From IMG/VR virus record IMGVR_UViG_3300010397_001068, positions 1-46,687 of that record: a stretch of 46,687 bases of DNA; one strand, 5' to 3'. Origin of the DNA: a virus. Below the pieces are notes generated by a model that was not told where the DNA came from, searched no databases, and saw nothing but the letters and a program-made list of their open reading frames with translations. This document shows, in pieces, positions 1-6,931 of this stretch (positions are counted from its first letter, which is position 1; each line of letters opens with the position of its first letter). Position numbers and translations under genes: made by a program.

Positions 1-368
1 TCAGCAACGCGAGATCAACTCGCTCTCTGCCTTGTCCACGATTCTTCGCAGTGCCAAGACAGCCTCATGCGAACTGCTCAGCGCCCATTGAGGGCTTGAG
101 GGCGGTAAACAGATACACCGCAGATAGGGTAGTGCCTCTCTTTTGAATTCAGCGAAGGCTTCCCGTTCTTTGGAAACCATCTTGTGCGCTTGGATTCCCG
201 CCCAACGGCCGGCAGGAGAGGCCAATTGCATCTCTGGCCTCTGAAAAGTACATACTCACTGGAGTAGACCAAAGTTGCAGGCTCAATGAACTCTTCAAGG
301 CGGCGTAGCGGCGAGATGAAGATCCGCGGGCTTCCGTCGCGCTTATCAATAATATACTTCGCCGCCAT
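1..368 (-). pseudogene. FRG-domain protein, frameshifted remnant
   Basis: Read on the reverse strand, the first frame (368 to about 190) carries the FRG-domain signature FRGQ..NWPLLPAVGR. A second frame (about 190 to the stop at 1-3) continues the same family pattern with KEREAFAEFKREALPYL. The two halves join only through a one-base frame change near 180-195. FRG domains are typically longer and found in proteins of unknown, often defence-associated function. The combined length of about 120 codons is short for the family, so I read this as a truncated, frameshifted relic. A sequencing error at the frame change is possible. Confidence 0.5.
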
Positions 369-431
369 TTTGGGTTCCTCGTCCCCTTGTCAGCCCCCGG
401 AAGGGAGGCGAAGGGTTGCTTGCTGGAGATG

Positions 432-641
432 CTACAACACGGCGACAGTTTGCAAAAAGGCCTCGCCTTCGCTGGCCATGGTGTAGATGAGCCGGCCCGT
501 GGCGCGGAGAGCGGCGTTGTGCTCCGGATCAGTGAAGAGAGACAGCGTCGTCTCCCGGAGACCCTCGAAGGAGTGGAAGTCTTCCGGGTCAATGATCGGC
601 GGGACGGCGGCGGCGGCCGGTGTCGAGGTGTCTTCGTCCAT
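432..641 (-). CDS. small hypothetical protein (69 aa)
   Basis: The start at 641 follows a GGGGAGG ribosome-binding site a few bases upstream. The protein has an Ala/Pro-rich N-terminus, then a section with FHSFEGLRETTLSLFTDP. It has no membrane segment or motif I recognise. A decayed copy of the same protein lies upstream at about 890-1060, showing the same FEGFR and FTDP signatures. This argues that the reading frame is a real, once-duplicated gene family. Function unknown. Confidence 0.45.
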   Translation of the reverse strand: MDEDTSTPAAAAVPPIIDPEDFHSFEGLRETTLSLFTDPEHNAALRATGRLIYTMASEGEAFLQTVAVL

Positions 642-644
642 GGC

Positions 645-885
645 CTACGCCTCCCCTTCGAGCTGCGGGACCTTGGCTTGCACGGCGTCCCCGATCCGCC
701 GGAGATCTGCTACCAGGGAGCCACAGAGGGCGGATACCGCCTCTTCTTCATCAGAGAGGGAAGCTTCCTCCCTTTGGCTGTCGGGCAGCCTTCAAGGTGG
801 AGAGATCGGCCAGCACGGCGCGGCACTGGTGGAAGAATGAGCCGTCCGGCTCGACGGGCCAATGACGGTTGTACTCCAGGCTCAT
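645..885 (-). pseudogene. small hypothetical gene, frameshifted
   Basis: From the ATG at 885 the frame reads MSLEYNRHWPVEPDGSFFHQ and closes at 751. A different frame from about 790 down to the TAG at 645-647 reads as an acidic, helical sequence (REEASLSDEEEAVSALCG) and ends just before the start at 641. The simplest reading is one gene of about 80 codons broken by a frameshift near 781-795. It sits in a small gene cluster with the 432-641 gene. Function unknown; a sequencing error cannot be excluded. Confidence 0.4.
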
Positions 886-889
886 AGTG

Positions 890-1060
890 TTAGTGTAGAG
901 GCTCGCCGAGCCCGCGGAGCGTCGTGCTGGCTTGTGGGTCAGTGAAGGCTGCAAGGGTGCAAGGGTGGTTTCCGGAACCCCTCGAAGTCTTCGAAGCGTT
1001 CGGGGAGGATGGCGGCGGGAATGGCGGCCGGAGGGGCCGGTGCTGTGGAAACGAGGCGGC
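890..1060 (-). pseudogene. decayed paralogue of the 432-641 gene
   Basis: On the reverse strand one frame reads IPAAILPERFEDFEGFRK and another, after a frame change near 960, reads TLAAFTDPQASTTLRGLG before a TAA at 890-892. Together they parallel the 432-641 protein (PPIIDPEDFHSFEGLRE, then TTLSLFTDPEHNAALRATG). No intact frame spans it. I infer a tandem duplication followed by decay. Confidence 0.4.
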
Positions 1061-1084
1061 GCGACCGCCCCGCCGTGTCCTAAG

Positions 1085-1628
1085 GGTCTGCCACGAAAAT
1101 AACCTCGTCAGAATCTCGAAGAGGGCCCTCTGCAGATCGAAGCGGCCTGGTCAGGATCGACGATCCCCCAGGCGGAGTTGAGTTTCCCCCAGGCGAAGTT
1201 GACGATCCCCCAGGCGGAGTTGAGTTTCCCCCAGGCGAAGTTGACGATCCCCCAGGCGGAGTTGAGCTTCCCCCAGGCGAAGTTGACGATCCCCCAGACG
1301 AAGTTGAGCTTCCCCCAGGGGAAGTCGACGATCCCCCAGGCGATGTTGAGCTCCCCCCAGGGGAAGTCGACGATCCCCCAGGCGATGTTGAGCTCCCCCC
1401 AGGGAGAGTCCAAGGCCCAGGGCAGATTGAGCTTTCCCCGGGGCAGATCGAATGTGTCCTCGGCACGAACAGACCTTTTCCAGGCACGAACAGAGCTGAA
1501 CCAGGCCCGCGGCGGAACGGTCCCAGGCCATCAGGTCCGCGGGGCCGGACGGGCCGATCACCTGCCTCGTCGCTTTGAATCCTGCGAGAGAAGCAAGAGA
1601 TTCTGACGAGGTTATTTCATGGCAGACC
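1085..1628. mobile_element. inverted-repeat-bounded element (MITE-like)
   Basis: The ends at about 1085-1117 and 1598-1628 are near-perfect inverted repeats of about 32 bp, sharing ggtctgcca and then aataacctcgtcagaatctc with only a small indel/mismatch between. The ~544-bp interior holds the 21-bp minisatellite and no gene I can support. Terminal inverted repeats around a short non-coding interior suggest a non-autonomous transposable element. I see no clear target-site duplication. It could instead be a large hairpin-forming regulatory region. Confidence 0.45.
1162..1413. repeat. 21-bp minisatellite, 12 units
   Basis: Twelve consecutive 21-bp units alternate between two types: one starting gatcccccaggcg, the other tttcccccaggcgaag or ctccccccaggg. 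This gives a 42-bp higher-order repeat. Units 1-5 are nearly identical; drift increases towards 1413, after which the pattern decays. Because 21 is a multiple of three, several frames stay open on both strands (for example a seven-residue ..AWGK.N pattern in reverse). These open frames follow from the repeat and are not evidence for a gene. Confidence 0.85.
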
Positions 1629-1633
1629 GTGCG

Positions 1634-1740
1634 CCAGTGGTCCACACGGCACAACGGCACCATGGGCCAGTTTCCGGCCCTGGGCGCAAACTACTGATTT
1701 GAAGGGCGATACGTGGTACGCCCTCGACGCCGGAGCTCGA
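1634..1740 (-). repeat. degenerate copy of the tRNA-Arg(CCG) 3' flank
   Basis: This stretch resembles 3301-3410. It shares ccagtggtccac, then ctgatttgaaggg, gatacgtggt and cgccct in the same order. The matched part at 3368-3410 is the 3' end and downstream flank of tRNA-Arg(CCG). At 1715-1740 the copy retains a CCA end and a ttcgag T-arm-like core but no tRNA body. It is most simply an old attachment-site duplication bounding the island that carries the 1842-3161 gene. Confidence 0.5.
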
Positions 1741-1841
1741 ACCCTGGAGCCGAGCCGGCTGGTGGAGTTTGTCCGTCTTATGGATGCGCTCCGACGACTT
1801 GACTGGGCGGCTTGAGAAGCCTGCCGCCAGGTTGGCAGAAG

Positions 1842-3161
1842 TCAATCCGGCTCGGCCAGGAGCCACTCGTAGGCGGGCTGCACGCTCACCCCGGTTGCCT
1901 CGATGGGAATTGCCTGATCGCGAGTCAGCACGAGCAGGCGCCGGTTTGCGCGCGGATAGGTCAGGGCTGCCTGGGTGAGAGCGCGGAGCTCGCGCTCCGT
2001 TGTCGCGTCGGCCGAAGGGTCGGCGCAGACTTGTATCAGCTCTTCGGCACCGGCGAGGTGGCGGACGTGGAAATCCACCTCGAAGCCTTCCGCGGTCTTT
2101 ACGTAAGCCACCTCGGCCTTGCGGTGCTCCAACTCGTTCAGTACCGCCGTCTCCAAGGCGTGGCCGAGATTCGAGCGGCCACTCGTGTCGTAGGCGCGGA
2201 TCAGGCCCGGGTCCACCGGATAGAGCTTGCGCGGGTTCGAGTTGCGCTGCCGCTCCGAGTCGGTCGCCAGCGGCACGCTGCTGAGCAGGAATGCATCCAG
2301 CAGATGGCCGAGCATGGCATGCACGGCGTCTTTCGCCACGCCGTGCCCTTGGGCTTTGAGGTCCAGGTGGAGCCGGTGCACGCTGAAGCTCCCGGCCGGA
2401 TTGCGCAGGCACTGGCGCACGAGCCAGCGCAGCGCAGCCACCTGCGAAACACCATAGCGCTCCACCACATCGCGAAAGAGCACGGTGTCCACGTAGCCTT
2501 GCAGCAACTCGATCCGTAGCCCGGAAGCGAGTCCCTGTGTCTCGGGAAAGCCGCCCGCGAGGAGATACTCGTGGAATCGCTTCTCCACCAGGGACCGCTC
2601 CGCCGCGGTCCATCGCGCCGCTTCCTTGTCTGGCTCCTCATCGCGGTGGCGGAGGAACTCGCGGAAACTGAAGGGACGGATGACCGTCGCCATGCCGCGC
2701 CCGCGCAGCGAGGTGTGGACCTCGCGAGAGAGCATGCGGGCCGAGGAGCCGGAGACCACGATCTCGACCTGCTCGGAATCGAGGACCCGGCGCACGAAGC
2801 GCTCCCAGCCCTCGACAAGCTGGATCTCGTCGAGGAACCAGTGCACTGTCTCGCGCCCGCGCAGCTCCGGGTAACGGCGGTAGTATTCCTCGAGCAAGAG
2901 CGCAAGTTGCTCCACGGTCAGATCGGCGAGCCGGTCATCATCGAAGCTCACGAAGACCGTGCGCTCCGGCGGCAGGCTCTCCCGCCGCGCGGCCTGCAAC
3001 TGGCGCAGGAAGGAGGTCTTGCCCGCCCGGCGCATGCCGATGACCGCATGCACTTTCCCCGGCATCACCGGAAGCCGGGCATCGCGCCGGGTGAGCGGCG
3101 GAGGCGGAGTCGGCGCGAGCGCAGCGTTGAGCTTCTCAAGCAATACAGGGTGGAGAGGCAT
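1842..3161 (-). CDS. AAA ATPase with DUF4143 domain
   Basis: A 439-residue protein. Near residue 42 it has the P-loop GMRRAGKTS, then a Walker B-like WFLDEIQ near 108. A C-terminal region carries AEGFEVDFHV, matching the DUF4143 part, which resembles restriction-endonuclease-fold folds. The combination AAA_14 + DUF4143 is common in accessory regions of bacteria and archaea; its biochemical role is not established. The start at 3161 has AAGGTAAGG just upstream. The gene is alone, between a tRNA 3'-end relic (1634-1740) and tRNA-Arg(CCG), so it is probably island cargo. A strong inverted repeat lies upstream at 3179-3205. Confidence 0.85.
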   Translation of the reverse strand: MPLHPVLLEKLNAALAPTPPPPLTRRDARLPVMPGKVHAVIGMRRAGKTSFLRQLQAARRESLPPERTVFVSFDDDRLADLTVEQLALLLEEYYRRYPELRGRETVHWFLDEIQLVEGWERFVRRVLDSEQVEIVVSGSSARMLSREVHTSLRGRGMATVIRPFSFREFLRHRDEEPDKEAARWTAAERSLVEKRFHEYLLAGGFPETQGLASGLRIELLQGYVDTVLFRDVVERYGVSQVAALRWLVRQCLRNPAGSFSVHRLHLDLKAQGHGVAKDAVHAMLGHLLDAFLLSSVPLATDSERQRNSNPRKLYPVDPGLIRAYDTSGRSNLGHALETAVLNELEHRKAEVAYVKTAEGFEVDFHVRHLAGAEELIQVCADPSADATTERELRALTQAALTYPRANRRLLVLTRDQAIPIEATGVSVQPAYEWLLAEPD

Positions 3162-3178
3162 GCCTTACCTTGCTCGAC

Positions 3179-3205
3179 AAGGTGTCCTTCTGTCAAGGAC
3201 ACCTT
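3179..3205 (-). promoter_or_regulatory. inverted repeat upstream of the ATPase gene
   Basis: A perfect 11-bp inverted repeat (aaggtgtcctt, five-base loop, aaggacacctt) lies 18-44 bp upstream of the ATPase start. Its centre includes TTGACA on the reverse strand, so it could be an operator over a -35 box. No good -10 follows at the right distance. A leader hairpin is the alternative. Confidence 0.45.
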
Positions 3206-3367
3206 GGAATGAATCCGGACTTCCCGCAAGGACACATCTGCTTCCAGCGACGAAGAACCAAAGGGATTCATCTCGCTGAGCCCTCCGGTATCGCCCCCAG
3301 TTGCCCCCCAGTGGTCCACGGAGCGCAAACAGCCATCCGGCCACCTTGGCGCCCTGGCTGTAACTGC

Positions 3368-3400
3368 CTGATTTGAAGGGAGATACGTGGTGCGCCCTAG
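3368..3400 (-). repeat. intact partner of the tRNA-flank repeat
   Basis: This is the tRNA-Arg(CCG) 3' end and its downstream flank, the undamaged partner of the degenerate copy at 1694-1726 (ctgatttgaaggg, gatacgtggt, cgccct). Together the copies bracket about 1.67 kb containing the DUF4143 ATPase gene. Confidence 0.5.
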
Positions 3401-3464
3401 AGGATTCGAACCTCTGACCTACAGCTTCGGAGGCTGTCGCTCTATCCAGCTGAGCTAAGGGCGC
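3388..3464 (-). tRNA. tRNA-Arg (anticodon CCG)
   Basis: Reverse-strand cloverleaf of 77 nt including encoded CCA. The acceptor GCGCCCT pairs with AGGGCGC. The anticodon stem ACAGC/GCTGT closes the loop CTCCGAA, giving anticodon CCG (reads CGG, Arg). The T-arm has GGTTCGAATCC. In the reconstructed prophage-free chromosome it would lie about 70 bp downstream of tRNA-Arg(TCT), in the same orientation. It is now about 42 kb away, with no convincing promoter of its own in the 62 bp up to attL. Confidence 0.95.
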
Positions 3465-3526
3465 GTGATGCGCGGTCCAACCGGCGGATCGGGGTGGCCC
3501 CCGGACGCCGTGCGGGATGATAGCAG

Positions 3527-3541
3527 GAAATATGGTCTGCC
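3527..3541. other. attL core
   Basis: Fifteen bases, gaaatatggtctgcc, identical to 45326-45340. To the left lies host spacer after tRNA-Arg(CCG); to the right lies phage DNA. In the uninterrupted host this core would be followed by the body of tRNA-Arg(TCT). Confidence 0.9.
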
Positions 3542-3628
3542 AAACCCCCTGAAGTTCGAACCGGCCGGCAGGATATCATCGGCTTCATCCAAGCAGCCGA
3601 CGAGTTGCGTTTGGCGATGGCGGCATGA
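3542..3628 (+). other. stranded 3' end of the serine integrase gene
   Basis: In the frame the integrase would have after ends are rejoined, this segment encodes 28 residues beginning KPPEVRTG and ending DELRLAMAA. It stops at TGA 3626-3628, which overlaps the ATG of the next gene at 3625 as ATGA. The lysogen has no start codon or ribosome-binding site for it, so it is silent here. The circle-form integrase would be 526 residues, against 508 in the lysogen. The identical phase and the phage-typical ATGA junction make coincidence unlikely. Confidence 0.8.
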
Positions 3629-4269
3629 GCATGGCCAAGTCCATGGTCGCCTACGCAGCTCGTACCGGGACCCGAGCCAATCTGGACGCATTGAAGACAG
3701 CGGGCTGGCGCCTCATGGTTTCAGCGCGCGGAGTCCTTCGTTCTGAGGGCTTCCGCTACGCCCTCGACAACGGAGCGTGGACCGCATACCAGCGGGGTGA
3801 GGCCTTCGACGAGCGAGCCTTCCTGGTCGCGGTCGACAAGCTCGGAGCCGACGCCGACTGGATCGTAATCCCAGACATCGTTGCAGGCGGGCTTGACTCG
3901 CTGCGCTTTTCTCTCTCTTGGCTCTCCCGGCTGCAAGATGTCGGGGTGCCACTCCTCCTTGCCGTGCAGAACGGGATCGAGCCGCGGGAAGTTGGCGGCC
4001 TTGTTAGTCCCGGGTTAGGGATCTTCGTCGGCGGTGACACGGCGTGGAAGGAAGGGACTATGTCGGTGTGGGGTGACCTGGCGGTTGAACGAGGCTGCCA
4101 CCTTCATATCGGCCGAGTAAACACGGTTCGCCGCATTCGGCTCTGTAGCGACGCAGGCGCGGATTCATTTGACGGCAGCTCTGCATCGCGGTTCGCTGTG
4201 TCCATCGGAACACTCACCCGTGCCCGTGAGACAGCCGCACTTCAGCGATGCCTTTGGGGTGCGGCTTGA
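3625..4269 (+). CDS. TGT-fold / DpdA-like base-exchange protein
   Basis: 214 residues. Seen: DNGAW at 48-52, PDIV at 83-86, FVGGDT at 134-139, LHIGRV at 160-165 and DSFDGSSASRF at 180-190. This order resembles the tRNA-guanine transglycosylase superfamily and small phage DpdA-type proteins, which insert 7-deazaguanines into DNA. No preQ0 biosynthesis genes are in the window, so precursor would have to come from the host. The start has no ribosome-binding site but overlaps the circle-form integrase stop (ATGA), so I infer translation by coupling after excision. Family-level assignment is moderate; substrate unknown. The next gene is an ASCH-domain gene, often linked to modified-nucleotide recognition. 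Confidence 0.55.
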   Translation: MSMAKSMVAYAARTGTRANLDALKTAGWRLMVSARGVLRSEGFRYALDNGAWTAYQRGEAFDERAFLVAVDKLGADADWIVIPDIVAGGLDSLRFSLSWLSRLQDVGVPLLLAVQNGIEPREVGGLVSPGLGIFVGGDTAWKEGTMSVWGDLAVERGCHLHIGRVNTVRRIRLCSDAGADSFDGSSASRFAVSIGTLTRARETAALQRCLWGAA

Positions 4270-4771
4270 GTCGCCTCTTCTCGGGCTTTGGTCTGACCCT
4301 CTGGCGCCCCTGGGACTGGGCGATCCTGCACGCCGGCAAGGACGTCGAGAACCGCGACTGGCTACCTTGGCCCAGAGTTCTTGGCCGGCACATCGCTGTC
4401 CATTCGGGCCTGCGCTGGGACGCCGCCGGCGCCCGCGATCTCCGGCAGGGCGGCTACCCGGTGCCCGAGCCCGAAGAGTGGCCGGGAGGGTTGATCCGCG
4501 GAGTTGTGCGAGTCGCCGGCACGGCTGAACAGCACTGGAGCGAGTGGTTCGGAGGGCCAATCGGTGGCTGCTCGAAGATCCGGTTTTGCTCCCACAGCCG
4601 GTGCCCTGCCGCGGAAAGAAGAAGCTCTGGCGCCTGCCGCCGCCAGTGCTCCTATCTGTTGCCGAGGGCCTCCGCAGAGGTTTCGTTCCGCCCGCTCCAG
4701 AAACTCAACAGAGAGAGGGGCAATCCGAAGGCGGGCGGGGGGGGTGCCCCCCGCAGGATATCCGGACATAA
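4248..4771 (+). pseudogene. ASCH-domain protein, frameshifted
   Basis: The first frame, from ATG 4248 or TTG 4266 (TTGA overlap with the preceding stop), has the ASCH pattern: LWRPWDWAILHAGKDVENRDW, then IAVHSG. Near 4555-4570 the homology moves to another frame, which continues RWLLEDPVLLPQPVPCRGK and ends at TAA 4769-4771. Joined, the product would be about 170 residues, a normal ASCH size. ASCH domains are beta-barrel RNA- or modified-base-binding modules. Adjacency to a DpdA-like gene suggests a shared role with modified nucleotides. A one-base deletion, a sequencing error or, less likely, programmed frameshifting would all explain the break. Confidence 0.6.
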
Positions 4772-4778
4772 ATGTCTG

Positions 4779-5396
4779 TTATCCCGCGTTGCGGATCACC
4801 ATGGCTCGGTCTTCGGGCGCGACGGAGTCTAGGTAGAGGCTGGTGGTCGAGAGGGAACTGTGCCCGAGCTGGCCTTGGATGTCGGACGATGGAACGCCGC
4901 GGCGGGTGAGGCGCACGGCATGGCTGTGGCGCAACCCGTGGGGATGGACGCGCTTTTCGATCCCCGCCTTCTCCGCGTAGCGGCGCAGCATGGTCCAAAC
5001 GTAGGGCTGGGAGAGGGTGGTGCCCAGGCGCATTCGCCCCTTGGTTGCCAGTGCATTGGCTCCCTCGCTGATCGTGCAGAACAGCGGAGCTTTGGTGGAG
5101 ATCCCGAGCTCCTCGCGTGTCCGGATCCACAGCTCGAGCGGTGCAATGCCCGGCTCCGAGATGACAGCGAGGCGTTGCTTGGCTCCCTTGCCACGCCGTA
5201 CGTTGATCTCGCCGCGGGCCAGGTCAACGTCCCTGGGGATGAGGGCGATCATCTCGCCCACCCGCAGGCCGGCGTAGAACAGGGTCGCAATGATGGCCCG
5301 GTTTCGGATGCCCGAAGGCCCCCGCCGCGACGCCTGCGCCATGATCTGTTCGACCTCCTGTTCGGACTGCACCTCGATCGGCTTCAACCGCGCCAT
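4779..5396 (-). CDS. tyrosine recombinase, catalytic domain only
   Basis: 205 residues from the ATG at 5396, chosen because AGGAG sits seven bases upstream. All catalytic landmarks are visible: R45 (AGLRVGE), K70, H153/R156 (HPHGLRH), H179 (LGH) and Y188 (SLYLDS). The N-terminal arm and SAM-like core-binding domain of full-length integrases are absent. It is transcribed against the structural genes, from a good promoter at 5424-5451. Because the serine integrase explains the att structure, this enzyme probably does another job, such as dimer resolution, inversion or control of a second site. Confidence 0.85.
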   Translation of the reverse strand: MARLKPIEVQSEQEVEQIMAQASRRGPSGIRNRAIIATLFYAGLRVGEMIALIPRDVDLARGEINVRRGKGAKQRLAVISEPGIAPLELWIRTREELGISTKAPLFCTISEGANALATKGRMRLGTTLSQPYVWTMLRRYAEKAGIEKRVHPHGLRHSHAVRLTRRGVPSSDIQGQLGHSSLSTTSLYLDSVAPEDRAMVIRNAG

Positions 5397-5417
5397 AGTT
5401 AGGCTCCTGTGTAGAAT

Positions 5418-5466
5418 CATAACTATATAGCAGGCTGGTGCGCTAGGTCAACAGGAACATAACTAT
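5418..5466 (-). promoter_or_regulatory. promoter of the short tyrosine recombinase with flanking direct repeats
   Basis: Reverse strand: -35 TTGACC (5446-5451), a 16-bp spacer, -10 TATATA (5424-5429), then a short leader to the start at 5396. A nine-base repeat, cataactat, occurs at 5418-5426 (over the -10) and 5458-5466 (upstream of the -35), 40 bp apart in the same orientation. This spacing suggests a regulator or recombinase binding on one face of the helix. The local sequence is much AT-richer than its surroundings. Confidence 0.6.
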
Positions 5467-5575
5467 TTGTTTGCGCCGAGGGTGGTTGCGTTGTTGCCTT
5501 TCTGCGCGGGTTTGATTCGTCCCCGCGAAGGCTCACCCTGAACGAAAAGCTTCGATGCGCGGGTACTTCTTCACC

Positions 5576-5607
5576 GGCGCAGAACGAAACCGGTTTCGTT
5601 CTGCGCC
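5576..5607. repeat. 32-bp perfect palindrome
   Basis: The sequence is fully self-complementary around the point between 5591 and 5592. Each half reads ggcgcagaacgaaacc outwards-in, with no loop. It lies in the gap between two tyrosine recombinase genes. There is no T-run on either side, so it is not an ordinary intrinsic terminator. A dimer-binding operator or a recombination site is more likely. The rest of 5467-5754 shows no gene I can support. Confidence 0.8.
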
Positions 5608-5754
5608 CGACGGGCGGCCGGGAGGGGGGCGCGGCGACGGATGCACGGCGGCTTCGCCCCAACCACACCGACCAGGTAAGTCACAACAAAGCCGCGCCTT
5701 GCGCGCGCCGCGTGCCGCGTCGGATGACGTCTAGAGGGGAAGAAGAACAGCGGG

Positions 5755-6780
5755 TTACAGAACAGGGTTTTTGTTGACTCCCGGCCCCGCCAGCTCCTGG
5801 AGCTCGCCGAGGAGGGCCTGGAAGCCCTGTTGGAGCCTCGGAACCCTCCGCTTCCCGTCGAGTGGACTCCTCCGCGCCAGAGCCCGGCCCAGCCTCTCGG
5901 CGTCGGCGTGCAGGTAGAGCTCCGTCGTGGAGATCGAGGCATGCCGCATGAAGAGCTGGACGGTCCGGATGTCGTGTCCGGCCGCCAGGAGATGGGTCGC
6001 AATCGAGTGTCGCAGGATGTGGGGAGAGAACCTCCTCCCACCGGCCGCGATCCCCGCCTCGTCGAGTCGCCGGCGGAGGATCTTGCGCACCATGGCTCGC
6101 GAGAGCGGCCTACCCCACAGGTACCGCCCGGCCGGCCGGATCGCCAGATAGGCTCCCAGAAGACGCGAGACGGCGCGATCGAGCGGCTGCCTCACATCAC
6201 CTCCCGCCGCCTTGCCGCGCCGGATGAGCACCGAGAAGGTCGACGTCGCTTCGTGCCACTGGACGCCCTCTGCCTCCAGCGGGCCGATCTCCGACGCTCG
6301 CAGCCCGGCGACGTAGGCCACCCCCAGGAGGCAGCGGTTGCGCAGCGACCGGGCATCCTTTGGGAGAGTGCCCGGTCGATCGCCCCAGAGGAGGCGCGAC
6401 ACTTCGGCCACGGTGAGCACCTTGATCTCCCGCCGATACCGCCGCGGCCCCGACAGGCCGGCCGCGGGATTGGCTGCAACAAGCCCGTGAGCCAGGCTCC
6501 ACTCGCCCAGCGAGCGGATGGCCACCACCACACCCTGCCGCACCGATTCGCCCTTGCCTGCCAGGTAGAGGCGCCTGAGATGCGCCTCGATATCCTCCCG
6601 GTTGATCTCGCTGAACGGCCTCCCAACATCACGCAGCAGCCGGTCGACCAGACCCCGGTACCGCGCGGCTGTCGCCGTCGCCCGGCCCTTCACCGCGATC
6701 AAGTACGACTCCCACCGATCGAGCTCCGGGGCGTCCCTCTGTTGGAGTTTTGCGCACATTGGAGGAACCCTACGGCACAC
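5755..6780 (-). CDS. tyrosine recombinase, XerC/XerD-like
   Basis: 341 residues from GTG 6780 (an ATG at 6759 is equally plausible). The N-terminal half (about 18-110) is a SAM-like core-binding domain. The C-terminal half shows R161 (AGLRASE), K190 (RRGK), H254/R257 (PHILRH), H280 (MRH) and Y289 (ELYLH), the full catalytic set. About 45 extra residues follow the Tyr. It is read in the same direction as the shorter recombinase at 4779-5396. Its role beside a serine integrase is unclear; I infer resolution or another specialised recombination rather than integration. Confidence 0.87.
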   Translation of the reverse strand: MCRRVPPMCAKLQQRDAPELDRWESYLIAVKGRATATAARYRGLVDRLLRDVGRPFSEINREDIEAHLRRLYLAGKGESVRQGVVVAIRSLGEWSLAHGLVAANPAAGLSGPRRYRREIKVLTVAEVSRLLWGDRPGTLPKDARSLRNRCLLGVAYVAGLRASEIGPLEAEGVQWHEATSTFSVLIRRGKAAGGDVRQPLDRAVSRLLGAYLAIRPAGRYLWGRPLSRAMVRKILRRRLDEAGIAAGGRRFSPHILRHSIATHLLAAGHDIRTVQLFMRHASISTTELYLHADAERLGRALARRSPLDGKRRVPRLQQGFQALLGELQELAGPGVNKNPVL

Positions 6781-6795
6781 CCCCGGCCGCTCCGG

Positions 6796-6823
6796 AATTG
6801 GACGCGTCTTCAGTCCAATTTTT
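6796..6823 (+). terminator. hairpin with T-run in front of the terminase genes
   Basis: An eight-base stem (aattggac/gtccaatt) with a nine-base loop is followed by TTTTT, read on the plus strand. It lies between the divergent recombinase and terminase genes. It may stop transcription entering from the left, or the inverted repeat (TTGGAC..GTCCAA) may be an operator. The remaining bases up to 6931 show no strong promoter. Confidence 0.4.
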
Positions 6824-6931
6824 CACCTTCTTCCGCGAAGATCCCGCGCAGAATCAGTGACTTAGAGAAGAGTACGACACCCGGTCCCTTGAGGAAGTCC
6901 GCCCTCCTGCTCGAACCTCTCCGGCAGGACC

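Noticed and set aside
1080-1663. Several long overlapping open frames on both strands
   Set aside because: They follow from a repeat unit whose length is a multiple of three; no start signal or natural protein composition supports them.
4738-4760. G-run/C-run hairpin as a terminator between the ASCH and recombinase genes
   Set aside because: No T-run follows in either direction, and the run lies inside the ASCH second frame.
5576-5607. Protelomerase (linear plasmid-prophage) site
   Set aside because: The palindrome is suggestive, but the flanking enzymes look XerC/D-like and clear integrated att ends argue against a linear plasmid prophage.
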